A DNA stretch of 64,000 nucleotides from Dehalogenimonas sp. 4OHTPN (GTDB taxonomy: Bacteria; Chloroflexota; Dehalococcoidia; Dehalococcoidales; Dehalococcoidaceae), in contig NZ_CP159307.1 of assembly GCF_040448695.1 (NCBI RefSeq), positions 1,054,001 to 1,118,000 of the forward strand, in the 5' to 3' direction. The notes beneath the pieces are model-generated. The model made no database searches. It was not told where the DNA came from and saw nothing but the letters and a program-made list of their open reading frames with translations. How positions within the stretch are numbered: position 1 is the first letter of the stretch; every line of letters starts with the position of its first letter. Position numbers and translations under genes: made by a program. Below, in pieces: positions 50,984 to 61,219 of the stretch.

Positions 50984-52753
50984 CTACCTCTTCGGGGCAC
51001 GGCGCCGTATGGCGTCCTGAGCGTCGAGTTCCGCCAGTTTGCCTGCGATCGCGGAAATGTACTCGGTCAACTCAGGCGAGCCATCGGCGCTGCCCTCAGA
51101 ATTGCTTCCTTTCATGGCTTCCTGGATTTTGATCAACAGAGTCCTGAGATATTCCTTTTCAAGTCGGCGGCAGCATTCCTGAAATTTCAGAGCAACATTT
51201 TTTTCATCCAAACGAATACCAGCGATAAGGTCGAAACGAGTCCTAGTGAATGAATCAAGTTTATCCCTGATGGACTCAACACCGGGATATTTGAGAAGCA
51301 ATTGAATGATTTCCTTGTTCTCCAGACTTTGGAAAATCTCAGGATCCGGTATTCTCTGGTTCTCTATAATGGATGGATGTTTAAGAAGAATGGCAAGTAA
51401 ATAATCCTCACAGGCGTTGCCGTGAAGTGCGGAGGGTGACTCATTGGGCGGCTGGATGGCGGATTTGCCGACCGAGCGCAACAAGGCTTGTCGGGACAAA
51501 GAATACTGAAGTTCCGATGGGGAAGTCCCAACTTTACCAGCTAAGATAGCCAGGTAGTGGCCTCTTCGCACCGGGTCTTTGATTTCAGCCACCACCGGCA
51601 GGAGGCGCTCAGTCAATCCGGCTTTACCGCGGGCGGTTCTAAGATCGAACTTCGAAGCTGCCATATCGAATACAAAATCGACAATAGGCCGGGCATTGCC
51701 CAGCGATATCTCCCAGGCTGAGGGGTTAGCTCTAATGGCGTCATCAGGATCTTTTCCGGGAGGAGCCAGAACTACCTTAATTTCACGTCCCAGCAAGTTT
51801 TCAAACGAAACACAACGGGCTGTAGCCGCTTCTCCGGCAGCATCGGCGTCGAAGGCGATGATCAAGTTCGGCGATAATTTCTTGATGATAGCAACCTGTT
51901 GTTCGTTGACGGCGGTACCCATTGATCCGATGGTGTTTTTAAATCCGAATTGATGACTGATAATGACGTCAAAATAGCCTTCGACGATTATTGCGGCGTC
52001 GTTGACTCGTATCGTCTGGGCCGCCAGGTTGATGCCGTAGAGAGCCCCGCTTTTACTGAAAAGGGGTGTCTCCGGTGAATTAAGATATTTCGGCTGAGAG
52101 TCGTCGAGAACACGGGCACCGAAACCGGCAATTTTGCCCCTGGCATCAGATATCGGGAAAATGATCTGATGGCGGAATCTGTCATACAAGCGCCCGGAAT
52201 CGGCCTGCCCCAGAAGCCCCGCCTCAACCAGGGTGTCATCGGCGTAGCCGGCACTGTTCAGGTGATCTTTCAAAGCCTGCCAATCCGGCAAAGCATAACC
52301 GATCTGGAAATCTTCTATCGAGCCGGCATTGACACCTCTTTTTGCAAGATAAGCCCGGGCTTTGGCGGCCAAAGGCGAGTTGAGCAAAAGGTCATGAAAA
52401 TAAAGAGCCGCGGCGGTGTTGGCAGCTGCGAGCTCGTTACGATGTTCATTATGCGTTGAAGCCTCTGAACGATTAGGCAGGACGACGCCGTACGTTTCAG
52501 ACAACCGTTCCAGGGCTTCAGAGAAATTCAACCCCTCCTTTTTCATAATGAAGGAAAAAACATCGCCGCCTGAGGCGCAGGCGCCGAAGCAGTGCCAGGT
52601 ACCGGATTCCGGGTAGACAAAGAAGCTGCCGTGTTTCTCCGAATGAAAAGGGCATAGTCCCTTCATGGTTTTACCGGAACGGGTGAGAACCGTATATTTG
52701 CTGATCAACTCAACGATGTCAGCCCGATTTTTAATTTCGTTCACAGCGTCCAT
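50984..52753 (-). CDS. dnaG: DNA primase
   Basis: 589 residues. The CHC2 zinc finger is Cys34, His37, Cys55 and Cys59. The RNA polymerase domain has GFGARVLDDSQPKYLNSPETP and the Toprim acidic motifs IIVEGYFDV and IAFDADAAGE. The C-terminal helicase-binding part is short. It makes RNA primers at the fork. It is directly followed by rpoD and preceded by dgt, an order found in clostridia and related groups. Confidence 0.96.
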   Translation of the reverse strand: MDAVNEIKNRADIVELISKYTVLTRSGKTMKGLCPFHSEKHGSFFVYPESGTWHCFGACASGGDVFSFIMKKEGLNFSEALERLSETYGVVLPNRSEASTHNEHRNELAAANTAAALYFHDLLLNSPLAAKARAYLAKRGVNAGSIEDFQIGYALPDWQALKDHLNSAGYADDTLVEAGLLGQADSGRLYDRFRHQIIFPISDARGKIAGFGARVLDDSQPKYLNSPETPLFSKSGALYGINLAAQTIRVNDAAIIVEGYFDVIISHQFGFKNTIGSMGTAVNEQQVAIIKKLSPNLIIAFDADAAGEAATARCVSFENLLGREIKVVLAPPGKDPDDAIRANPSAWEISLGNARPIVDFVFDMAASKFDLRTARGKAGLTERLLPVVAEIKDPVRRGHYLAILAGKVGTSPSELQYSLSRQALLRSVGKSAIQPPNESPSALHGNACEDYLLAILLKHPSIIENQRIPDPEIFQSLENKEIIQLLLKYPGVESIRDKLDSFTRTRFDLIAGIRLDEKNVALKFQECCRRLEKEYLRTLLIKIQEAMKGSNSEGSADGSPELTEYISAIAGKLAELDAQDAIRRRAPKR

Positions 52754-52819
52754 ATCATTAACTCGAACAGTCGCCCTGGCGTTCTGATATTCCTATTCTT
52801 GGTACAACATCCCACCGAG

Positions 52820-53857
52820 CTAAGTCAGCCCGAAAGACATGGCCATGCGGGTTGCGTAATAGTCAGTCATGCCGGCGATATAGTCAACAACGCCGCGTTC
52901 CGGATCTTCCTGATTAATGTATTCTTCAGGCATGCGGCAGGGGTATTGAAGCAGGAAATGGTACAGGTTACGAACGATGTTCCGGGCATCATCGGCGGCC
53001 TGGTCACGGATGGTATAAACGCGTTCAAAGAGAAAATCCCTCAGTTCATTACAGGCATCAAGGACAGTTTGACTGAGCCCTATTATCGCCGGTCGTGAAG
53101 GGGCCATTCCCGAGACTCCCCAGGATGAAACAATAACATCTTTGACCATTGTGTCGACACGCTTTGAATGCCGGTCGCCGAGGACATTAACCGCCGTCCG
53201 GGGCAGGTCCGACTCTCGGATGAGCCCGGCGCGAATGGCATCCCCAATGTCATGGTTAATATAAGCCAGAGCGTCAGCCAGGCGGCAGACCTCTCCTTCC
53301 AGGGTAGCCGGGTTCCCGGCAGCGGCGGCTTGAATGCCGGAACGGGCCTTGGAGTGGTTCAGGATACCGTCGCGGACTTCAAAGGTCAGATTTAAACCTC
53401 GGCCACCATTTTCCAATTTCTCCACGACATGTAAGCTCTGTTCGTTATGCCGGAACCCGCCGCGGTACAGGTCCGCAAGGACTTCTTCACCAATGTGACC
53501 GAACGGGGTGTGGCCGAGATCATGTCCCAGGCTGATGGCTTCGGTAAGATCTTCATTGAGCCGTAACGACCGGGCGATGGTCCTCGCCAGTTGTGATACC
53601 TCCAGGGTGTGGGTAAGCCGGGTCACGAAATGATCACCGGTGGGTGTAATGAATACTTGGGTCTTGTGTTTTAGCCTGCGAAAGGCCTTGGAATGGATGA
53701 TTCGATCACGATCCCTCTGAAAATCCGTCCGGATTTGGCAGGGTTCTTCAGGAATATCACGGCCGCGGCTTTCAGCGGAGCGAGTGGCAAATGGCGAGAG
53801 CCATTGACGTTCACGGTCCTCTGTCTGGAGGCGAATGTCAGCGATTCCTCCGTTCAA
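52820..53857 (-). CDS. dgt: Deoxyguanosinetriphosphate triphosphohydrolase-like HD protein
   Basis: 345 residues of the short Dgt type. HD metal motifs are RLTHTLEVSQ, LGHDLGHTPFGHIGEE and RHNEQSLHVVEK, all intact. It removes triphosphate from dNTPs. The start is TTG 53857 with GGAGGG five bases upstream. A second strong GGAGGA lies just inside the gene, nine bases before an in-frame ATT. The TTG is preferred, but the doubled site is unusual. Confidence 0.92.
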   Translation of the reverse strand: MNGGIADIRLQTEDRERQWLSPFATRSAESRGRDIPEEPCQIRTDFQRDRDRIIHSKAFRRLKHKTQVFITPTGDHFVTRLTHTLEVSQLARTIARSLRLNEDLTEAISLGHDLGHTPFGHIGEEVLADLYRGGFRHNEQSLHVVEKLENGGRGLNLTFEVRDGILNHSKARSGIQAAAAGNPATLEGEVCRLADALAYINHDIGDAIRAGLIRESDLPRTAVNVLGDRHSKRVDTMVKDVIVSSWGVSGMAPSRPAIIGLSQTVLDACNELRDFLFERVYTIRDQAADDARNIVRNLYHFLLQYPCRMPEEYINQEDPERGVVDYIAGMTDYYATRMAMSFGLT

Positions 53858-54020
53858 TCAAGCCCTCCAGCAGAGTTGTGCCCTCGACTGGAGAAGCAAC
53901 GTGGCGTTGAAAAAATGACGCAGCTTCGCCCTGCCTTTGTCAAGTCTCTAACCGCAATGGCGGTAAAGTTCAAAAATAGCCTCAAAAACACACCTTGCCG
54001 GGAAGCACCCCGGGCCGCTT

Positions 54021-56279
54021 TCAGACCTTGAGCTTGGCTTCGGCTTTGGCGATGATCTCCCGGGTGGTACCGATCATGTCAGGGCTTACAGAGACCGATG
54101 TAATGCCCCATTCCATCAATTTTTCGGTTAGTTCCGGGTATACTGAGGGCGCCTGGCCGCAGATTGACGAGGTGATACCCTTGCGTTTAGCGGTTTTTAC
54201 CGCTATCTCAAGAGCGGCCATAACCGCTTCATTGCGTTCGTCAAAGGTGTCCTGGAGTTTTTCACTGTCACGGTCAATACCAAGTGTTAACTGGGTCAGA
54301 TCGTTGGAGCCGATAGAGATGCCGTCGATGCCGACGTCAATGAACTTTTCCATCAAGAAGATATTCGCCGGAACTTCGGTCATCATCCACAACTTGAAGT
54401 CCGGACCGCGCTTTAATCCTTCTGCTTCAAGTATATCTTTGGTGCGCCGCAACTCTTCCACCGTGCGGACGAACGGAATCATTACCCAAAGATTGGGAAA
54501 GTCTTTTCGCACCCGTTTGATTGCTTCTATCTCCATCTTAAAGGATTCGATATCCCGGATATAGCGAGAAGCGCCTCGATAGCCTATCATCGGGTTCTCT
54601 TCCGGCAGTTCGTATTTATCTCCGCCCTCAAGTTCACGATACTCATTGGTTTTGAAGTCGGTAGTTCGGTAAACTACCGGCCTCGGGTGAAAGGCTTTTG
54701 CGAACGGTACAATCCCCTCATAGAGCTTCTGGATGAACTCTTCCCGCCTTCCGCTCTCAAGCATATAGCTCGGATGCTTGCCGATGCATGAGATAATGAA
54801 TTCAGCTCTGAGCAGGCCAACACCGTCAACATTGCGGGCGGCTACCATATCCGCCAGTTCCGGTTGAGCCAGATTTACATAAACACGGGTTTTAGTCTTG
54901 ATGGCGTCGCGAACAAGGCTGGTTACCGAAGCTGTCTGGATTCGGCGGGTAACTTTACCGTTGTATATTTTGCCGTGCGAACCATCAACAGTTATAACCT
55001 GTTCATCTCGAAGGACCCTGGTTGCCTCATGGGTGCCTACCACGCACGGTATGCCGAGTTCACGGCTCACAATCGCGGCGTGTGAGGTGCGCCCGCCTCG
55101 ATTGGTGACGATGGCGGCGGCCCTTTTCATGGCCGGAACGAAATCCGGAGTGGTCATTTCAGCCACCAGGATATCGCCGGAATCAACGCGGTGGATTTCC
55201 GAAGGGTTCATAAGTATTTTCACTGTGCCCGAGGCTAAACCGGGACTCGCAGGAGATCCTTCAAGGATACTTGGTTCTTTTATTTCCGCCTCTTCCTCGA
55301 GCGCCTGCTCCTTGATAGCCGTTACCGGTCGCGATTGAACGATGTAGATAGTACCGTTTTCTTTGGCCCATTCGATGTCCTGAGGTACGCCGTAATGCTT
55401 TTCAATGTGAACCGCCAATTCAGCTAGATGAATGATATCCTCATCGGGCAGTTTTTGCTGTTCTTGTTTAGCCGAGGGCACCTGCTGCCAATAGTTGGCT
55501 GTTTCTCCGGAGCCGGCGGTATTGCGTACCAGACGGCGGTCCTGGAAACTGATTCTGCGTGATAAAATGGTTGGTCCATCCTTGGAGACGATAAATAAAT
55601 CAGGATTAATCTCACCGGAAACCAATCCTTCTCCAAGGCCGTAGATCACCTCGATGACGATCTTGGAAGGGTCATGTGTAATGGGCTCAATTGTAAAAAT
55701 AACGCCGGAAGTCACCGACTGAACCATCCGCTGCACCGGAACGGCGATACCGACTTTAAAGTGGTCAAAATTCTGTTCCTGACGGTAATAGATAGCCCGC
55801 GCTTCAAACAGCGACGCCCAGCATTTCTGCACCGCATGGACGACCATGTCCTGGCCTTCTTGATTCAAATAGGTGCTCTGCTGACCAGCGAAAGAAGCTT
55901 CCGGCAGGTCTTCAGCGGTAGCTGAAGAGCGGACGGCAACTGCACCCCCGCCGAGTTTCGCGTAAGCTTTACTGATTTGGCCAGCAAGCTGATCCGGCAG
56001 CGGAGTGCCCATGATCAGATCTTTAACTTTTTGAGAAGCCGTTGAAAGCGCTTTAGAATCTTCTACATCCAGTCCTTTAAGCAGGGCTCGGATCTTAGGT
56101 TGAAGACCGGAGTTTTCAATAAAATCAAAATAAGCAGCTGAAGTAACGATAAAGCCCGGAGGGACTGGGATCTTTGCACTGGTCATCTCGCCGAGGTTTG
56201 CGCCTTTGCCGCCGACCAGGGGAATGTCTTCTTTATTAACCTGGTCGAACCAGACAATCGCTTCTGGCTTATTTTGCAT
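54021..56279 (-). CDS. ppsA: Phosphoenolpyruvate synthase
   Basis: 752 residues. An N-terminal ATP-grasp-like domain (about 1-330; LVGGKGANLGEM, AVRSSATAEDLPEASFAGQQ) comes first. A phosphohistidine domain with GGRTSHAAIVSRELGIP (His about 421) follows, then a C-terminal PEP/pyruvate barrel with GSNDLTQLTLGIDRDS and the catalytic CGQAPS. It converts pyruvate and ATP to PEP, AMP and phosphate, the step after POR in gluconeogenesis. ATG 56279 follows GGAG by nine bases. A 21-codon extension is rejected. Confidence 0.94.
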   Translation of the reverse strand: MQNKPEAIVWFDQVNKEDIPLVGGKGANLGEMTSAKIPVPPGFIVTSAAYFDFIENSGLQPKIRALLKGLDVEDSKALSTASQKVKDLIMGTPLPDQLAGQISKAYAKLGGGAVAVRSSATAEDLPEASFAGQQSTYLNQEGQDMVVHAVQKCWASLFEARAIYYRQEQNFDHFKVGIAVPVQRMVQSVTSGVIFTIEPITHDPSKIVIEVIYGLGEGLVSGEINPDLFIVSKDGPTILSRRISFQDRRLVRNTAGSGETANYWQQVPSAKQEQQKLPDEDIIHLAELAVHIEKHYGVPQDIEWAKENGTIYIVQSRPVTAIKEQALEEEAEIKEPSILEGSPASPGLASGTVKILMNPSEIHRVDSGDILVAEMTTPDFVPAMKRAAAIVTNRGGRTSHAAIVSRELGIPCVVGTHEATRVLRDEQVITVDGSHGKIYNGKVTRRIQTASVTSLVRDAIKTKTRVYVNLAQPELADMVAARNVDGVGLLRAEFIISCIGKHPSYMLESGRREEFIQKLYEGIVPFAKAFHPRPVVYRTTDFKTNEYRELEGGDKYELPEENPMIGYRGASRYIRDIESFKMEIEAIKRVRKDFPNLWVMIPFVRTVEELRRTKDILEAEGLKRGPDFKLWMMTEVPANIFLMEKFIDVGIDGISIGSNDLTQLTLGIDRDSEKLQDTFDERNEAVMAALEIAVKTAKRKGITSSICGQAPSVYPELTEKLMEWGITSVSVSPDMIGTTREIIAKAEAKLKV

Positions 56280-56537
56280 TGCTACTGTCTCCTTTACGTC
56301 GTTAAACCACTTTGTCGCGCGGTTGAGGCAGGGTAACAGCACTTCCTGGGAAAGCGGGTAAACCTCTTTTGGATAAGGCCTTTCATTCTACAACATATCG
56401 AGGTCCTTGTTAAAGAGCCAATTATAGTCCCCAATGGATATATCGCCCGTTTCATAGCTGGTCGATTGGAAGTGATATTGGAAGCAATATGTTGTTATCC
56501 GAAAGTTCAGTCTGTGAAGTCAGAGAGGCTCAATTCA
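56280..56537. other. Divergent intergenic region between ppsA and the DUF151 gene
   Basis: About 260 bases. On the minus strand a TATAAT at 56421-56426 could start ppsA with a leader of about 135 bases, but no good -35 accompanies it. No ORF, repeat or clear stem-loop seen. Confidence 0.3.
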
Positions 56538-56566
56538 TTGACACCCCAATGGTATAAAGGTAGAAT
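56538..56566 (+). promoter_or_regulatory. Promoter of the DUF151 gene
   Basis: TTGACA, 17 bases and TAGAAT. The in-frame TTG at 56566 and GTG at 56569 overlap or touch the -10 box and so cannot begin translation. This moves the start to ATG 56614. Confidence 0.75.
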
Positions 56567-56613
56567 TGGTGACTGGTAAGCGGTTCGAAGTCAGTGTGGA
56601 GGCCCCCGTATCC

Positions 56614-57180
56614 ATGATTGAAATGACTATTGAAAGCATCCGCGTCAGCCTGGTCAACTACCAGCGAGTGGTGATGCTAAAAGAAAAAAACACTTTACGG
56701 TACCTGCCCATCTGGATCGGTTCGGCGGAAGCGCAAGCTATCGCCATCAGGCTGCAAGACGGTATCCAGGTGCAGAGGCCGATGACCCACGACCTGCTGG
56801 CGACTTCTATCGATGTTCTAGGTGGAAGAGTGGATCACATCATTGTCAGTGACCTGAAAAACGATACTTTCTATGCCAAAATCATGATTAATACCAAAGA
56901 TGGACAGATCGAAATAGATTCCCGCCCGTCAGACGCTCTAGCGCTCGCGGTGCGGGTCGAAGTCCCGATATATGCTGATGAATCGGTGCTTGATAAAGCC
57001 GGCATCGTGTTGGAGAGAGAAGTTGAGGGCGGCGAGATACTCGAAAACGCTGACGGAGCTGTCGAGGCGCCGCCCGAGCGGCGGAAGAAAGCCTCCGAGG
57101 ATGAAATCAGCAAAATGAGCGCTTTCCGGGATTTTATCGACAACCTCGACCTTGAGGACTTTGATAAGCGAAAATCTTGA
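56614..57180 (+). CDS. Bifunctional nuclease family protein (DUF151/BFN)
   Basis: 188 residues. The DUF151 domain (about 1-135) has LPIWIGSAEAQAIAIRLQ, RPMTHDLLA and DSRPSDALALAVR, the family signature. The C-terminal tail (about 150-188) is acidic and resembles a UVR-type helix (EDEISKMSAFRDFIDNL). Plant members show RNase and DNase activity; the bacterial role is unclear. ATG 56614 has GGAGG 11 bases upstream. A second ATG three codons on is possible. Confidence 0.85.
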   Translation: MIEMTIESIRVSLVNYQRVVMLKEKNTLRYLPIWIGSAEAQAIAIRLQDGIQVQRPMTHDLLATSIDVLGGRVDHIIVSDLKNDTFYAKIMINTKDGQIEIDSRPSDALALAVRVEVPIYADESVLDKAGIVLEREVEGGEILENADGAVEAPPERRKKASEDEISKMSAFRDFIDNLDLEDFDKRKS

Positions 57181-57204
57181 TTGCGGCACGGTTACCTGTC
57201 TGAT

Positions 57205-57233
57205 AGAGGGGGTTAGGTACCCTCTCTTTCTTT
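57205..57233 (+). terminator. Weak rho-independent terminator after DUF151
   Basis: AGAGGG, a nine-base loop and CCCTCT, followed by CTTTCTTT. The stem is short, so termination may be partial. Confidence 0.5.
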
Positions 57234-57247
57234 AGACAACCTGAGCT

Positions 57248-57276
57248 TTGAAGATTGCCTACCCCTGGGATATAAT
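57248..57276 (+). promoter_or_regulatory. Promoter of aspS
   Basis: TTGAAG, 17 bases and TATAAT lie 32 bases before the TTG start of aspS. Confidence 0.7.
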
Positions 57277-57308
57277 CAACCGCCAATTAATCTATTTGGA
57301 GCCGGCGT

Positions 57309-59105
57309 TTGTTAAAAGACCGTAACTGCGGCGAAATTAATGAAAAACTCATCGCGCGAAGTGTTACCCTGGCCGGGTGGGTACATAGGCGGCGCGATCA
57401 CGGTAATTTGATATTTATTGATCTCCGGGACCGGACAGGACTGGTACAATGTGTTTTCAATCCCGAGCAAGATAGCGAAACCCACCACCTGGCGGAGTCG
57501 CTGCGGATCGAGTACGTGATACAGGTATCAGGCCGGGTAAGTCCAAGACCTCAGGGAACAGAGAACCGCAAGCTTGCGACGGGGGCGGTTGAGATACTGG
57601 TCGAAGGTCTGGTTATTCTCAACGAATCAAAGACCCCGCCTTTCTACGTTAATGAAGATGTTGACGTTGATGAAAGCCTGCGCCTGAAATTCCGTTATCT
57701 TGACCTCCGGCGTGAACGGATGCGTAACAACATCATTCTGCGCCATAACGTTGTTACATTCATCCGACAATACCTCAACGAGCGTGGATTTCTCGAAATT
57801 GAAACGCCCATCCTTCTAAAAAGTACCCCTGAAGGCGCTAGGGACTACCTAGTCCCCAGCCGGTTGTATCCCGGAAAATTCTATGCTCTGGCCCAGTCCC
57901 CACAACAACTCAAGCAACTCCTGATGGTGGCCGGTGTGGAGAAGTACTATCAGATAGCCAGGTGTTTCCGGGATGAAGACCTGCGCGCTGACCGGCAAAT
58001 GGAATTCACGCAGCTCGACCTCGAGATGAGTTTTGTTGATGAAGACGATATGATGACTCTTCTCGAAGGTCTATTTTCATCACTGGTCGAAAACGTGGCT
58101 CCAGAACGCCGTTTCAACCAACCGTTCCCGCGCCTCAAATATGCCGATATCATGGAGCGTTTTGGCTGCGATAAACCTGACCTGCGTTTCGGTATGGAAA
58201 TCGCTGACCTGTCCGATATCGTAGCGCAAAGCCTTTTCGGGGTATTTTCAGGTACAATCGCAAGAGGCGGCGTGGTCAAAGCCATCGGTGTTCCGGGCTG
58301 CGGCAAATACACCAAGAGCCAGATAGAAGAACTGATCGAAACGGCAAAAAAAAACGGCGCCGGCGGATTGGTTCCAATTTCGCTGGGCAATGAAGCGGGA
58401 GAGTTGGCAAATCTGACTATGGAACATGTCAAGTCAGTAGCCGCCAAATATCTTACGCTCGACCAGATACATGCTATTGCCAGTCGGTGCAAAGCCCAGC
58501 CTGGCGACCTGATACTCATCGCCGCGGGCGACAGGAATCGGGTCAATGCCGTACTGGGAACTCTCCGCACCGAGTTAGGGAGCCGACTGGGGCTAGCCGA
58601 TCCAAACGCGCTTGCTTTCGCCTTTGTCACCGACTTCCCGCTGTTTACCTGGAATGAGGAGGACAAACGGTGGCAACCGACCCATCACCCTTTCACTTCA
58701 CCCTGGGAGAAAGATTTACCGCTGCTGGAAACCGAACCAGGTAAGGTCAGAGGCCGGCATTATGACCTGGTGTTGAATGGATACGAAATCGCCGGAGGGA
58801 GCATCCGTATTCATAAACCCGAACTTCAAAGAAAGGTTTTCCAGATTCTCGGTCACACCGAAGAACGAATACAGGCGCTATTTGGCCAACTGCTAGACGC
58901 TTTTGAATATGGCGCACCTCCTCATGGCGGCGTAGCTCCAGGCATCGACCGGGTAGTGGCGATACTTGCCGGGGAACCGACAATAAGGGAGGTTATTCCT
59001 TTCCCGAAGAACCAGGCCGGGCTGGACTTACTGTTCGGATCACCTTCGGAAGTGAGCCAAGCTCAAATAGATGCCGTTCATATTTCTGTGAAAACTGATC
59101 AGTAG
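57309..59105 (+). CDS. aspS: Aspartyl-tRNA synthetase
   Basis: 598 residues, bacterial type. The anticodon-binding OB fold (about 1-105; GWVHRRRDHGNLIFIDLRDRTG) is followed by the class II core with motif 2 (FRDEDLRADRQMEFTQLD), the bacterial GAD insertion (about 290-420) and motif 3 (GGVAPGIDRVVAIL). It may be non-discriminating if Asn-tRNA is made by amidotransfer, but this cannot be seen here. The start is TTG 57309 with GGAG seven bases upstream. It leads an aspS-tig-clpP group. Confidence 0.96.
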   Translation: MLKDRNCGEINEKLIARSVTLAGWVHRRRDHGNLIFIDLRDRTGLVQCVFNPEQDSETHHLAESLRIEYVIQVSGRVSPRPQGTENRKLATGAVEILVEGLVILNESKTPPFYVNEDVDVDESLRLKFRYLDLRRERMRNNIILRHNVVTFIRQYLNERGFLEIETPILLKSTPEGARDYLVPSRLYPGKFYALAQSPQQLKQLLMVAGVEKYYQIARCFRDEDLRADRQMEFTQLDLEMSFVDEDDMMTLLEGLFSSLVENVAPERRFNQPFPRLKYADIMERFGCDKPDLRFGMEIADLSDIVAQSLFGVFSGTIARGGVVKAIGVPGCGKYTKSQIEELIETAKKNGAGGLVPISLGNEAGELANLTMEHVKSVAAKYLTLDQIHAIASRCKAQPGDLILIAAGDRNRVNAVLGTLRTELGSRLGLADPNALAFAFVTDFPLFTWNEEDKRWQPTHHPFTSPWEKDLPLLETEPGKVRGRHYDLVLNGYEIAGGSIRIHKPELQRKVFQILGHTEERIQALFGQLLDAFEYGAPPHGGVAPGIDRVVAILAGEPTIREVIPFPKNQAGLDLLFGSPSEVSQAQIDAVHISVKTDQ

Positions 59106-59130
59106 ATTATAATGTTTGATTGAGGAATAG

Positions 59131-60495
59131 ATGAAAGTTACCGAAAAACAGTTTGAAGCTTGCGAAGCTCTGTTGACAATCGAATTGGATTCCGACGCCA
59201 TGGAATCCGCGATGGATACCGCCTACCAGCGCCTGGTAAAGAGGACAGAGATACCGGGGTTCCGTAAAGGGAAAGCGCCGCGTCCTATACTCGAGAGATT
59301 TATCGGACGGGAACGACTGATCGAAGAATCGCTCGAAGATGTTTTACCACAAGCTTGCGCTGACGCATTAAAAGAAGAACAAATCCAGAGCTTCGGCCGA
59401 CCCGGCATAGAGGTAATCCAAAACGACCCAATTATTTTCAAGGCCAGAGTTCCGCTGCCGCCCAAGATAGAACTGGGTGACTATAGAAGCATCAGGATGT
59501 CACCTGAAACAGTTGAAGTTAAAGACGATGTGATCGATAGCATGATCGAGCATCTGCGGCATGAGAAGGCCACCTGGGAACCGGTGGATCGCCCGGTAAA
59601 ACAAGGCGATCTAGTCACGCTTGATCTCGAGAGTAACATTGACGGCATCAGGTTCATCAACCAGAAATCGGCCCAATTCGGAATTGACGAAAAATCCAGT
59701 TATCCCGCCCCCGGCTTTTCCCAGGAAATCATAGGATTGAGCCTAGACGGTGAAAAGACTTTCAAATTAAGATACCCTGATGACTTCGCAAAAGTCGAAC
59801 TGGCCGGCAAAGAACCAGAATTCAAGATTAAAGTGGTTGAAATCAAAGAAGAGAAAATGCCGGCGGCCGACGACGAATTCGCGGCTTCTTTAGACGTCGA
59901 AACGCCGACCTTCGATACTCTCCGGCAGCGGTTAACCGAAAATTACCGAAAACGGATGGAACACCTGGCTGAAGAAGCCTTTGAAAACCAACTTGTTGAT
60001 CAGCTGGTTAAAATCAGCTCTATTGAGTTTCCGCCCAACCTGCTCGAGATGGAGTATGAACGGCTGGTTAACCAGCAAATGGACAAATGGCGTTCTCAGA
60101 TGAGCTCCGAGGCAGAACTCGAGGAGTTTTTGGCTAAAGTCAACCCCGAGGAACTTTCATCAAAGCTCAAGCCCATGGCTGAAACCAGATTGAAGATCTC
60201 TCTTGCGCTGGGCAAACTAGCTACGAGCGAAAACCTGACGGTTGGTGATGACGAAATCCAGGCAGAGATTTCGATTATGCTGAGCAACGTTCCCGAGGAT
60301 CAGCGCGACAACCAGAGGCAGCAATTCGAAACTACCCAAGCGAGAGATCAGTTACATCAAATACTTCTGTCACGAAAAACCTTAGCCAGGCTGAAAGCGA
60401 TTGCTTCGGGGGGAAACGAGCCTGCGTCCCCGGATCCGAAGTTGACGACTGCAAGCAACGAAAATACCGAGCACAAAGAGGAGGCGACCAAATGA
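59131..60495 (+). CDS. tig: Trigger factor (ribosome-associated chaperone and peptidyl-prolyl isomerase)
   Basis: 454 residues. The ribosome-binding domain (about 1-115) has the docking signature [10 protein letters not shown]. An FKBP-type isomerase domain (about 155-240; [16 protein letters not shown]) and a long helical C-terminal cradle follow. The C-terminus is polar and rich in Glu/Lys. It overlaps clpP by four bases (ATGA), and the tig-clpP order is common. Confidence 0.95.
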   Translation: MKVTEKQFEACEALLTIELDSDAMESAMDTAYQRLVKRTEIPGFRKGKAPRPILERFIGRERLIEESLEDVLPQACADALKEEQIQSFGRPGIEVIQNDPIIFKARVPLPPKIELGDYRSIRMSPETVEVKDDVIDSMIEHLRHEKATWEPVDRPVKQGDLVTLDLESNIDGIRFINQKSAQFGIDEKSSYPAPGFSQEIIGLSLDGEKTFKLRYPDDFAKVELAGKEPEFKIKVVEIKEEKMPAADDEFAASLDVETPTFDTLRQRLTENYRKRMEHLAEEAFENQLVDQLVKISSIEFPPNLLEMEYERLVNQQMDKWRSQMSSEAELEEFLAKVNPEELSSKLKPMAETRLKISLALGKLATSENLTVGDDEIQAEISIMLSNVPEDQRDNQRQQFETTQARDQLHQILLSRKTLARLKAIASGGNEPASPDPKLTTASNENTEHKEEATK

Positions 60496-61112
60496 TTACG
60501 AGTCCATCCGGCATTATCCCGATGGTTATAGAAAGCAGTTCTCGAGGCGAGAGAGCTTTCGATATCTATTCTCTGCTGTTAAAAGAACGCATTGTCTTTC
60601 TCGGCACCGAGATTAACGACCAGGTGGCGAATATTATTATCGCGCAGCTTCTGTTCTTAGACCGCGAAGACCCTGATAAAGACATCAGCCTTTATATCCA
60701 TTCGCCCGGAGGCGTTATTTCCGCAGGGTTGGCAATCTATGACACCATGCAATTGATACGGCCTGCAGTTTCGACAATTTGCGTCGGTATGGCCGCGTCG
60801 ATGGCAACCGTATTGCTTTGCGCCGGCGCCAAAGGCAAGCGCTATGCGCTGCCCAATGCCACCATCCACATGCACCAGGCGATCGGCGGTGCCAGAGGCC
60901 AGGCGGCAGACATTGTAATCGCAGCCCGAGAAATCACACGCATGCAAGACATCATCAGGGATATTTTGGCCAAGCGTACCGGGCAGCCACTGGATAAAAT
61001 AATCCACGATACTGACCGGGATTATTATCTCAACCCCGAGGGCGCCAAGGAGTATGGTTTGATTGATGAGATTCTACGGAAACCCGAGGAGAAGAAACCA
61101 GTTAAGGAATAA
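60492..61112 (+). CDS. clpP: ATP-dependent Clp protease proteolytic subunit
   Basis: 206 residues with the triad Ser103 (GMAASMA), His128 (HMHQ) and Asp177 (DTDRDY). The oxyanion SPGG is near residue 71. It forms the double heptamer that degrades substrates fed by ClpX or ClpA/C. GAGGAGG precedes the ATG at 60492, inside the tig end. No clpX follows; a strong hairpin comes instead. Confidence 0.97.
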   Translation: MITSPSGIIPMVIESSSRGERAFDIYSLLLKERIVFLGTEINDQVANIIIAQLLFLDREDPDKDISLYIHSPGGVISAGLAIYDTMQLIRPAVSTICVGMAASMATVLLCAGAKGKRYALPNATIHMHQAIGGARGQAADIVIAAREITRMQDIIRDILAKRTGQPLDKIIHDTDRDYYLNPEGAKEYGLIDEILRKPEEKKPVKE

Positions 61113-61131
61113 TCCAAAATCCAGCGAAATG

Positions 61132-61165
61132 AGAACGACGCGCCGTTAGGTCGGCGCGTCGTTCT
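61132..61165. terminator. GC-rich 14-bp hairpin after clpP
   Basis: A perfect stem AGAACGACGCGCCG / CGGCGCGTCGTTCT with loop TTAGGT. The sequence after it is GTATATAG, not a T run, so it may end transcription poorly or protect the mRNA 3' end. Confidence 0.6.
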
Positions 61166-61189
61166 GTATATAGAGATTCAGGCAGCGAT

Positions 61190-61218
61190 TTGCACCACAG
61201 GAGAAACTCAATTACAGT
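61190..61218 (+). promoter_or_regulatory. Promoter of the type II GAPDH gene
   Basis: TTGCAC, 17 bases and TACAGT, directly followed by an inverted repeat at the predicted start site. Confidence 0.5.
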
Positions 61219-61219
61219 A

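Noticed and set aside
53834-53836. ATT as the sole start codon of dgt
   Set aside because: The TTG at 53857 has its own well-spaced GGAGGG, so a rare ATT start is not required.
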